Shown: positions 16,138 through 22,408 of the stretch, piece after piece | Layout of the letters: every line of letters begins with the position of its first letter | How positions within the stretch are numbered: the stretch's first letter is position 1 | Source of the DNA: Rhodobacteraceae bacterium UBA1957 | Lineage (GTDB): Bacteria > Pseudomonadota > Alphaproteobacteria > Rhodobacterales > Rhodobacteraceae | NCBI GenBank assembly: GCA_002336405.1 | Contig: DDEJ01000063.1 | Location: forward strand, 2,957-25,364 | Direction of reading: 5' to 3' | Length of the DNA: 22,408 bases | Notes under the pieces: generated by a model | Seen by the model: only the letters and a program-made list of their open reading frames with translations | Databases searched by the model: none | What the model was told of the DNA's origin: nothing | Position numbers and translations under genes: made by a program

Positions 16138-17514
16138 CTACAACCTAAACCGAAGCAGGATTTGTTGCCCCCCACGTTGAGCCACCAATTCGATACGTCG
16201 GCCAGCTTTTCGCAGCAAGCGCGCAACATCATCGGTCTGCACGACCGGGCGGCTGTTGATTGAGTAAATCACATCTAGCCGCTGCATCCCGATACGAGGT
16301 CCAACCCGGCCCGCATCAACAACAACAACCCCTTCACTGCTGAGCGGCAGACCCAATTCCGCAATCACAGCCGGGTTGATTTGCGAGACTTTTATCCCGC
16401 TCAGCACGTCTTCTGGTCCAAGGGTGCGCTCTGCCCGCGCCGGTGTTTCTGGCGGCTTTATAAGGCGCAGATCAAGGGCGGTCTCAATCCCGTCCTGAAC
16501 CACACTTAACCGGGCCAACGCGCCGATGCCCGCCACAGACATGCGGTACAACATCTCAGCCGGAGTGAAGATCAATTGTTCATCGACAGCGGTGATTACG
16601 TCACCCACCTGAACCCCAGCCGCACGCAGCGGGCTGGCCGGATGCAGCGCGGTGATCACGACGCCGCCAATTGACGCCAGTCCCAGCGTTTCAGACAGGT
16701 CCGCATCCGCTGACTGACCCGTGCCCCCCGCCCAGGGACGGGCAAAACTGCGATTGCCCTGTTTCGCCTGTTTGAGAAACTGTGCCACCAGCGACGCAGG
16801 GATGGCAAAACCAATCCCATTTGACCCGCCCGACCGGGTTAGAATAGACGTATTCACACCGATCAATCGACCGCGAGTGTCAATGAGCGCGCCCCCGGAA
16901 TTACCCGGATTAATTGGTGCGTCGGTCTGAACGAAATATCCGCGCGCATTGCCCGTCACCGCCCCCGAGCGCGCCAAACCTGAAACTATGCCGCTGCTCA
17001 CCGTTTGCCCGACCCCAAACGGATTGCCGATCGCCAGCACCAGTTCACCCACTTCGACGGTATCACTGGACCTTAGCTGTAAAAAGGGCATGTCGCCTGC
17101 GTCCTGCAACTGAAGGATGGCCAGATCACTTTCCTCATCTGCCAAGAGAACCTGCGCTGCAAATTCACGCCGATCTTGCAAAACCACCCGTATATCCGTG
17201 GCCTGCCCAACCACGTGATAATTTGACACAACGATCCCATCTACCGACAATATTACACCCGACCCCAACGAGTTTTGAACCCGGGGCCTAAGCTGACCAA
17301 AATCTCGAAAAAACTCTCGAAAAAACGGGTCGGCGCCAAACGGATTTTGACGCTGTGCCACAACCCGGCGCGCATAAATATTGACCACAGCGGGGGCCGC
17401 TTGCCGCACCAAAGGGGCAAAACTCAACTGCACCTCGGACAGGGTGGCCGGCACCCGGGTTTCTGCGCCAAGCGGCAGAGCAAACCAACATAAAAAAAGC
17501 CAGAGAAACCGCAT
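16138..17514 (-). CDS. Periplasmic Do/Deg-type serine protease
   Basis: This 458-residue protease of the HtrA/DegP family probably acts in protein quality control in the periplasm. A signal peptide occupies about residues 1-17 (hydrophobic FLWLFLCWFALPLG). The trypsin-like domain has the full triad H100 (SNYHVV), D130 (ESDLAIL) and S206 (GNSGGAL). Two PDZ domains follow, approximately 255-345 and 365-458. Lengths and two PDZ domains match DegQ/DegP, with no LA loop expansion as in DegP, so DegQ is a closer fit, though the symbol is uncertain. A strong AAGGAG ribosome site lies five bases before the ATG. It lies 49 bases downstream of the rhomboid-fold gene. Confidence 0.93.
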   Translation of the reverse strand: MRFLWLFLCWFALPLGAETRVPATLSEVQLSFAPLVRQAAPAVVNIYARRVVAQRQNPFGADPFFREFFRDFGQLRPRVQNSLGSGVILSVDGIVVSNYHVVGQATDIRVVLQDRREFAAQVLLADEESDLAILQLQDAGDMPFLQLRSSDTVEVGELVLAIGNPFGVGQTVSSGIVSGLARSGAVTGNARGYFVQTDAPINPGNSGGALIDTRGRLIGVNTSILTRSGGSNGIGFAIPASLVAQFLKQAKQGNRSFARPWAGGTGQSADADLSETLGLASIGGVVITALHPASPLRAAGVQVGDVITAVDEQLIFTPAEMLYRMSVAGIGALARLSVVQDGIETALDLRLIKPPETPARAERTLGPEDVLSGIKVSQINPAVIAELGLPLSSEGVVVVDAGRVGPRIGMQRLDVIYSINSRPVVQTDDVARLLRKAGRRIELVAQRGGQQILLRFRL

Positions 17515-17563
17515 TACATCTCCTTATATCTGAAAAGCGCCAAGGTGGTTTAAAAGTCATCGG

Positions 17564-18250
17564 TTACTTGCGTCGCAACAGGTCCTGAATTTTACGCCAT
17601 CCGCCAGGGCAGACAAAAAACGACAAACAGAACCCAGCGGCAAAACCTGCCGCATCAGCCAGCCAATCATACGAGCCTCCGAACAGTACGCCAAACAGCA
17701 GCTGGATGCCCATCAGGGCCCCGATCAACGAAAATGCGCGCCGCTGACTTTTGCCAAGAACACGCAAATGTATCCACTGCAGAAATGTAAACGCGCCGAT
17801 CAGGCCATAAACCCCCGGAAAGCCGCCAATAAGCCAGTGCGGTTCGTTCAAAACATAGCCATATGCTGCAGCCCCAAAAATACCAGACAGCAGAAAAATG
17901 GCCAAGGTCGCAATCGGTGAAAAGACCTCTCCAACCATTTTGCCCAAAGCCAAAACCATAATGCCGGCAAACATCGCATGGGTGAAACTTGCATGCACAA
18001 ACAAAAAAGACACAAATCGGATAAGATGTTCAACTGGGTAAACCCCGTTAACCAGCATCCAATCCAAAATCTGGCCATTAAAGCCATAGGTTTCCACCGC
18101 CACAACACGCCAGCCCAAAGCATTGCTATCGCCAATAATACCCCGCGCACCCAGCGCAAACACCACCTCAATGCCGATCATCATGATAAACAGCGCCGCC
18201 ACAACAGGCGGGAGTGGATTTATAGGGCTGACATTTGTATCTTCTTGCAT
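17564..18250 (-). CDS. Rhomboid-family membrane protein lacking catalytic residues (pseudoprotease)
   Basis: This 228-residue multi-pass membrane protein has the rhomboid fold. About six hydrophobic segments and the family's [21 protein letters not shown] segment (84-104) are visible. At the usual GxSG serine site the sequence is GFPG (143-146), with proline P145 where the nucleophile should be. The second catalytic histidine normally sits in a HLGG-like stretch, but here it reads ADAAGFAAG (198-206), with D199 in its place. So it is unlikely to be a protease. A role as a pseudo-rhomboid, for instance in membrane-protein quality control, is inference. It is divergent from trpS and precedes the Deg protease by 49 bases on the same strand. 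Confidence 0.8.
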   Translation of the reverse strand: MQEDTNVSPINPLPPVVAALFIMMIGIEVVFALGARGIIGDSNALGWRVVAVETYGFNGQILDWMLVNGVYPVEHLIRFVSFLFVHASFTHAMFAGIMVLALGKMVGEVFSPIATLAIFLLSGIFGAAAYGYVLNEPHWLIGGFPGVYGLIGAFTFLQWIHLRVLGKSQRRAFSLIGALMGIQLLFGVLFGGSYDWLADAAGFAAGFCLSFFVCPGGWRKIQDLLRRK

Positions 18251-18266
18251 GGTCTTCAGGCTCTAC

Positions 18267-18295
18267 TTGACGCAGTGTTCGCCTATGGGTAAGCC
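18267..18295 (+). promoter_or_regulatory. Weak candidate promoter for trpS
   Basis: TTGACG at 18267-18272 is followed by 17 bases and TAAGCC. The -35 is good, but the -10 matches only two of six consensus bases. The site lies about 60 bases before the start of trpS, in the divergent gap with the rhomboid-like gene. Confidence 0.25.
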
Positions 18296-18335
18296 AGCCT
18301 CGCCCGACATGCAATTCAAACACGGAGATTTTACC

Positions 18336-19382
18336 ATGAGCGATGCGGTCCTCACGCAATCCTCTGACATCACCAGCTTCACGCCCCGGGTGTTTTCCGG
18401 CATCCAACCTTCGGGCGGGTTGACTTTGGGCAATTACCTTGGTGCGATCAAACGCTTTGTCGATATGCAGCAAAGTGGGGTTGAGACATTGTATTGCATG
18501 GTTGATCTGCACGCCATTACTGTCTGGCAAGATCCACAGACGCTGCGCCACAACACCCACGAGTTGGCCGCAGGGTATATCGCCGCGGGTCTCGACCCGG
18601 CAAAATCGATTCTGTTTAATCAAAGCCGGGTGCCCGAGCATGCGCAATTGGGGTGGGTGTTTAATTGTGTCGCGCGCATGGGCTGGATGAAACGGATGAC
18701 CCAGTTCAAAGATAAGGCAGGCAAAAATGCCGAAAACGCCTCACTTGGGTTGTTTGGCTATCCGGCGCTGATGGCGGCGGATATTTTGGCATATCACGCC
18801 ACCCATGTGCCGGTGGGTGAGGATCAAAAACAACATCTGGAATTGACCCGCGACATTGCTGCAAAATTCAATCATGACTACGGCGTCGACTTCTTTCCCA
18901 TCACCGAACCGGTGATTGAAGGCGTGGCGACCCGGGTGATGAGCCTGCGTGACGGCAGCAAGAAGATGTCGAAATCCGACCCCTCGGATATGAGCCGGAT
19001 TAATATGACCGATAACGCCGAGACGATTGCTAAAAAAATCCGCAAAGCCAAAACTGATCCCGACGGGCTGCCATCTGAGGTGGCAGGTCTGGAAGGCCGG
19101 CCAGAGGCGCGCAATCTGGTGAATATATATGCCGCTTTGGCCGACAGCAGTGTCGAGGCCGTGCTCGGCCATGCTGGCGGCAAGCAGTTCTCGGAATTCA
19201 AGCCGATGCTGGTCGACATCGCTGTTGAAAAGCTTGCGCCAATTTCAACCGAAATGGCCCAGCTTATGCAGGATCCGGCAGCGATTGATCAGGTTTTAAA
19301 AGACGGGGCCGGTCGGGCGCGCGAAATTGCAGCGCCGATCTTGACGAAAACCTATGACATCGTTGGTATGCTACAGAGTTAA
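18336..19382 (+). CDS. trpS: Tryptophanyl-tRNA synthetase
   Basis: This is a class I aminoacyl-tRNA synthetase of 348 residues that charges tRNA-Trp. The start at 18336 follows a GGAG ribosome site and gives the compact N-terminus; the open frame extends farther upstream but without support. The HIGH-type motif appears as TLGN (30-33, in [12 protein letters not shown]), with threonine in place of histidine. The KMSKS motif is exact (210-214, [10 protein letters not shown]). Other family blocks include [10 protein letters not shown] and MTQFKDKAG, and [33 protein letters not shown]. The length is typical. Its 3' end is followed by a 422-base stretch with no intact gene. Confidence 0.96.
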   Translation: MSDAVLTQSSDITSFTPRVFSGIQPSGGLTLGNYLGAIKRFVDMQQSGVETLYCMVDLHAITVWQDPQTLRHNTHELAAGYIAAGLDPAKSILFNQSRVPEHAQLGWVFNCVARMGWMKRMTQFKDKAGKNAENASLGLFGYPALMAADILAYHATHVPVGEDQKQHLELTRDIAAKFNHDYGVDFFPITEPVIEGVATRVMSLRDGSKKMSKSDPSDMSRINMTDNAETIAKKIRKAKTDPDGLPSEVAGLEGRPEARNLVNIYAALADSSVEAVLGHAGGKQFSEFKPMLVDIAVEKLAPISTEMAQLMQDPAAIDQVLKDGAGRAREIAAPILTKTYDIVGMLQS

Positions 19383-19598
19383 GAACGACCCACGCTGCTG
19401 ACCAAAGCCCCCAAAAGGTCTTTTTGGCATAAGGATTGGACACTGAGGGGGTCGGCGCTTGATGGCGCGCGTATCAACAGCCCCGCATCTGTCAAAGCGC
19501 GCACAATCGTCAAAGCCAGTGGCGATCTGCGTGTTGGGCCTGACAGCGGGCTCAGCCAAATGCGTGGCGATGGACGGCTCGACCCTGACAACGGCCAA
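19379..19598 (-). pseudogene. Possible remnant of a MarR-like regulator
   Basis: The gap between trpS and ilvE (19383-19804, 422 bases) has no intact gene. On the minus strand two adjacent frames show winged-helix-like words. Frame one, about 19598-19518, reads LAVVRVEPSIATHLAEPAVR then PNTQIAT. Frame two, 19513-19379, reads LTIVRALTDAGLLIRAPSSA then DPLSVQ. Together they resemble a MarR DNA-binding helix and wing joined across a frameshift near 19513-19520. The spacing in the join is about three residues longer than usual, and no full MarR N-terminus is visible. A third frame (DDFLLLLAQVAVRPF) further upstream may belong too. This may be chance, and confidence is low. Confidence 0.3.
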
Positions 19599-19804
19599 TT
19601 GAGGTGGGTTTATAAAACGGTCGCACCGCCACTTGGGCGAGAAGCAGCAGAAAATCATCCGAGCGCTTGCCTTGTGCTGACCGCGAATAAATACTGCACG
19701 ATTATACCATACTAAGGGTTGCAGACCCCGCAATGATTTGCAAGGCTCCGGCCGAAACGTGACGCATAGCATTTGCAGACTTACTGGATTACGAGGATCA
19801 GAAA

Positions 19805-20671
19805 ATGGCAACAGGAACGCACATCCGCACCTATTTTAAAGGCCGCTGGCAAGATGGAAATGTTGCTATTATGCATGCCGCCGATCACGGCACTTGGTTG
19901 GGCAGTGGCGTGTTTGACGGCGCGCGCAGCGTCAACGGCTTAACCCCTGATCTGGCTGCCCACTGTGAACGGGTCAACCGCTCAGCTGAGGCGATGATGC
20001 TGACCCCAACGATCAGCACCGATGACATGGTGGCGATCGTGCGCGATGGGTTGGCCGCTTATGCGCCAGACGCCGCTGTCTATATCCGGCCGATGTATTG
20101 GGGCATTGATGGGGATGTTTCGGCGATTGTGCCCCTGCCTGACACCACGGGATTTGCGATTTGCCTCGAGCAGATTCCACTGGCACCGCCGACTGCAAGC
20201 ATCGCTTTAACCCGTACGCAATTTTGCCGGCCAACGCTGGACAACGCGGTGTTGAACGCCAAGGCGGGGTGTCTGTATCCCAACAACGCCCGCATGCTTG
20301 CCGAGGCGCGTCGCAAAGGGTTTGGTAACGCGCTGGTTGCTGACAGCATGGGCAATGTCGCAGAAACCGCGACGGCAAATATCTTTATGGTCAAGGATGG
20401 CGAGGTGTTTACACCAATCGCCAACGGCACGTTTCTGGCCGGCATAACCCGTGCCCGTCATATTACCAACCTGCGCAATGACGGAGTAAAGGTGCATGAA
20501 ACCGTCTTGAACTTTGCCGATTTTCATTCCGCTGATGAGGTTTTTATGTCAGGTAACATGCAAAAGGTCACAGCAATTTCCGCATTTGAAGACACTCATT
20601 TTCAACTTGGCCCAATCACCCGCAACGTACGCGAAATGTATTGGGATTGGGCCGCCACGCAGGGCGACTGA
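19805..20671 (+). CDS. ilvE: Branched-chain amino-acid aminotransferase (class IV PLP enzyme)
   Basis: This 288-residue pyridoxal-phosphate enzyme exchanges amino groups of leucine, isoleucine and valine with 2-oxoglutarate. The fold-type IV features are clear: HGTWLGSGVFDGAR near the N-terminus, the Schiff-base lysine K153 in LNAKAGCLYPN, and VAETATANIF, carrying the conserved glutamate that contacts the PLP pyridine nitrogen. The late block FLAGITRARHI is also typical. It is shorter than the class of about 308 residues, as are many alphaproteobacterial forms. A GAGGA ribosome site lies seven bases before the ATG. Related class IV transaminases with other substrates cannot be excluded from sequence alone. 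It stands alone, flanked by degenerate DNA on both sides. Confidence 0.87.
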   Translation: MATGTHIRTYFKGRWQDGNVAIMHAADHGTWLGSGVFDGARSVNGLTPDLAAHCERVNRSAEAMMLTPTISTDDMVAIVRDGLAAYAPDAAVYIRPMYWGIDGDVSAIVPLPDTTGFAICLEQIPLAPPTASIALTRTQFCRPTLDNAVLNAKAGCLYPNNARMLAEARRKGFGNALVADSMGNVAETATANIFMVKDGEVFTPIANGTFLAGITRARHITNLRNDGVKVHETVLNFADFHSADEVFMSGNMQKVTAISAFEDTHFQLGPITRNVREMYWDWAATQGD

Positions 20672-20720
20672 GCACACCATTAGATCCGTCGTAATGCCGG
20701 TTTCCACACCTGCCGCGCGC

Positions 20721-20768
20721 AAATCTTTTGCGTTATGGATCAAGCTCGCATTAACGCAAAAAAGATTT
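20721..20768. repeat. Long imperfect inverted repeat after ilvE
   Basis: AAATCTTTTGCGTTA (20721-20735) pairs with TAACGCAAAAAAGATTT (20752-20768) around a 16-base loop, with a two-base bulge in the A-run. It lies about 50 bases after the ilvE stop and just before the nucleotidyltransferase remnant. It may end ilvE transcription, but there is no U-run after either arm. Confidence 0.55.
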
Positions 20769-20772
20769 AAGC

Positions 20773-21678
20773 ATGCCAGATAGACGCGACACAGAGCTTC
20801 AAAGCTATGTTTCCCTGCGGGCTGCAATTGCCAAGACCACGCCGTTTTCCGACGGGGTTTGACGGGTTATTTCTCGCAGGCACGTACAACCGCGGCACAC
20901 AAGACTGGTGGAGCGATCTCGACTATATCGCTGCGGCCAAACCCGAACACGCAACGCATATCGCGGATGTTTGGCTCAAATTGCTCGGAAAGTTCGCGCC
21001 ACCGGTGCTTACTTAGCGGCGGGGGAGCGGGGCCAATATTAATCAATATCGTGACCAACGACTGACTGTGCTGCAATCTGGTGAGCGCCTGCGCCCAGCG
21101 GTTCGCCGAACGGTCCAAGAATGATCTGAAAGCGGTTTATGACCCAAAATCACTGCTTAACACTCTACGGATTGCCCTAACACCCCCAACCACGGACGGG
21201 ACCCGCCTGACCGCGCTGGTGCAGGAGTTCGCACGCATTCTTGGACAGCTGCCTGCAGGTATCAAACGCGGCATTTTGTATACGGTGCAATTCGGTCTGG
21301 GACTGCTGCGCGATCATGTGGCGCAGTTTCTGACCGAAGCCGCGAGGCTGACCGGACGCTCGGGTGCGCTGAACCTATCGCACTTATCACCAAAAGATAT
21401 GACGCTGCTCAACCACTTGCCACTTGCCAATCACCACCAAGTCTTCGCAGACGCTGACCAAAGATGATGTCAAAATTGCTGCAGTGTTTCTGCCATTGGC
21501 CAAAAGACGTTGCGACACCCATGGTGCCGACTGGACCACCGACTTGATCAGCACCACCGTAAACAGCCTAGAAACGCTCATTGGGCGTAAATACGCCACA
21601 ACTTCGCCTGCTCCAGCATTAGACCACCTGCCCGAGAATGAAATGCTGTCACGGGCAGGCCGAGGCAGTTTGCGGTAA
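20773..21678 (+). pseudogene. Decayed nucleotidyltransferase gene (NTP-transferase fold)
   Basis: Pieces of one protein appear in consecutive frames. Frame one starts at the ATG of 20773 (MPDRRDTELQSYVSLRAAIA) and runs to 20862. An extra G in the GGGG at 20854-20857 then shifts it to a second frame with FDGLFLAG and the catalytic motif G-T-x2-RG-T-x4-SDLD (20879-20923), typical of the DNA polymerase beta/aminoglycoside nucleotidyltransferase superfamily. A TAG at 21014 and a TGA at 21063, perhaps both from TGG tryptophan codons, interrupt it, with a frame change between them. A third stretch (about 21066-21467) stays open: RTGRS-type text such as LTALVQEFARILGQLPAGIK and FLTEAARLTGRSGALNLSHL. 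A last frame change near 21440-21460 leads to VKIAAVFLPLAKRRCDTHGA then DWTTDL, ending at 21678. The target of the original enzyme is unknown. Confidence 0.7.
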
Positions 21679-21739
21679 AGTCGGTTATTGCCTAGCAGCA
21701 GTGTTTAGGTCATCATATAACGGTAAGGGAGTTCACGGT

Positions 21740-22195
21740 ATGCGCAAGTTTCTGGTCGTCTTGGATGACAGTCGAGAATGTTTGAACGCAATGCGCTTTG
21801 CAGCCATGCGCGCGGCAAAAACCGGTGGCGGTGTGGAAATTTTGGCGGTTATTCCACCCGAGGAGTTCAATCATTGGATTGGGGTCGGAGACATCATGCG
21901 CGCAGAGGCCCGCGAGCGCATTGAGGTTCATTTTGAGGTATTTGCGAAATGGATGCGTGACCGACAGGGATTAGAACCCGAGTTGGTTATCCGCGAAGGC
22001 GAAACAGTGCCGGAAATTATCAGTCAAATCAAAGATCACCCGGAGATCGGCATCTTGGTGTTGGGCGCTGGCATTGAAAACAAAGGTCCTGGCCCATTGA
22101 TCACTCAGCTTACAAAAAGCGCAGGCAGCCTGCCCATTCCGATGACGATCGTGCCCGGGGATTTATCCAAAGAACGACTTGAGGCTTTGACCTAG
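21740..22195 (+). CDS. Universal stress protein family (UspA)
   Basis: This small cytoplasmic protein of 151 residues has the UspA alpha/beta fold. The N-terminal strand MRKFLVVLDDS-RECLNAMRFAAMRAA and the later VEILAVIPPEEF match the family, as does the C-terminal strand-turn region LVLGAGIENKGPGPLITQL then IPMTIVPG, which sits where nucleotide-binding members have the G-x2-G-x9-G(S/T) motif. That motif is altered here, so ATP binding is not certain. The ATG at 21740 has an AAGGGAG ribosome site eight bases upstream. In Rhodobacteraceae a NifU-like gene often follows, but the window ends first. A hairpin terminator follows it. Earlier in-frame starts from 21638 run inside degenerate DNA and are not used. 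Confidence 0.88.
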   Translation: MRKFLVVLDDSRECLNAMRFAAMRAAKTGGGVEILAVIPPEEFNHWIGVGDIMRAEARERIEVHFEVFAKWMRDRQGLEPELVIREGETVPEIISQIKDHPEIGILVLGAGIENKGPGPLITQLTKSAGSLPIPMTIVPGDLSKERLEALT

Positions 22196-22217
22196 TCGCA
22201 ACGAGGCCCCTCAAAGC

Positions 22218-22249
22218 GGCCCTCATCGGCTGGCTGAGGCCAAATTTTT
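22218..22249 (+). terminator. Rho-independent terminator after the universal stress gene
   Basis: GGCCCTCA pairs with TGAGGCC (22235-22241) with one bulged C and a nine-base loop, followed by AAATTTTT. Position and U-run fit an end of transcription 22 bases after the stop codon. Confidence 0.65.
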
Positions 22250-22408
22250 CGACTTTATAATTTACCGGACGTTTCGACCAATCGTATTTTTTGAACACAA
22301 GAAAAACGGATTTCGGGGACCGCTATCAACTTAAATGAAAAAATGACGGCTTTGACGAATATTGAGCACCGCGCAGGATTACGCAACTCAACGGCCACGA
22401 CATCATAT

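Noticed and set aside
22250..22408. TTGACG at 22352 as a promoter for a gene beyond the window
   Set aside because: The matching -10 position reads AGGATT, a poor match, and no downstream gene is visible to support it.

Overview
The window looks like a chromosomal segment of an alphaproteobacterium, most probably Rhodobacteraceae (Roseobacter group). The evidence is the gene content and order: rnpA-yidD-(ttcA)-yidC-MOSC-engB-argB, an Aap/Bzt-type amino-acid ABC transporter, an ATP12-type F1-ATPase chaperone, and the run rarA-crcB-rluC-HAD-ATP12. This assignment rests on recalled family knowledge and gene order; no search was run.

Layout. Positions 1-7180 carry plus-strand genes: RNase P protein (its 5' end is outside the window), YidD, the tRNA thiolase TtcA, the membrane insertase YidC, a MOSC protein, the GTPase EngB, acetylglutamate kinase ArgB, a cysteine-rich ferredoxin-like protein and a SixA-like phosphohistidine phosphatase. 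Several neighbours overlap by 4 bases, so translation is probably coupled. Positions 7210-18250 are all minus strand. Reading along that strand the order is a rhomboid-fold protein lacking catalytic residues, a periplasmic Deg-type protease, RarA, CrcB, RluC, a HAD phosphatase and ATP12, then a separately promoted amino-acid transporter operon aapJ-aapQ-aapM-aapP. Positions 18336-22195 return to the plus strand with trpS, a branched-chain aminotransferase (ilvE) and a universal stress protein. This last part holds the signs of decay: a nucleotidyltransferase pseudogene broken by several frame changes and stops (20773-21678), and a weaker candidate regulator remnant between trpS and ilvE.

How it fits together. 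The first block is housekeeping for RNA processing, membrane-protein insertion and ribosome assembly, plus arginine synthesis. The transporter operon has a recognisable promoter, a palindrome just after it, and a perfect 12-bp stem-loop between the binding-protein gene and the permease genes that probably sets subunit ratios. The transporter permease region is clearly more AT-rich than the housekeeping genes around it.

No clearly new multi-gene system was found. The best leads are the pseudo-rhomboid next to an intact Deg protease, the transporter regulatory signals, and the decayed nucleotidyltransferase. Positions 22250-22408 hold no gene that I can support.
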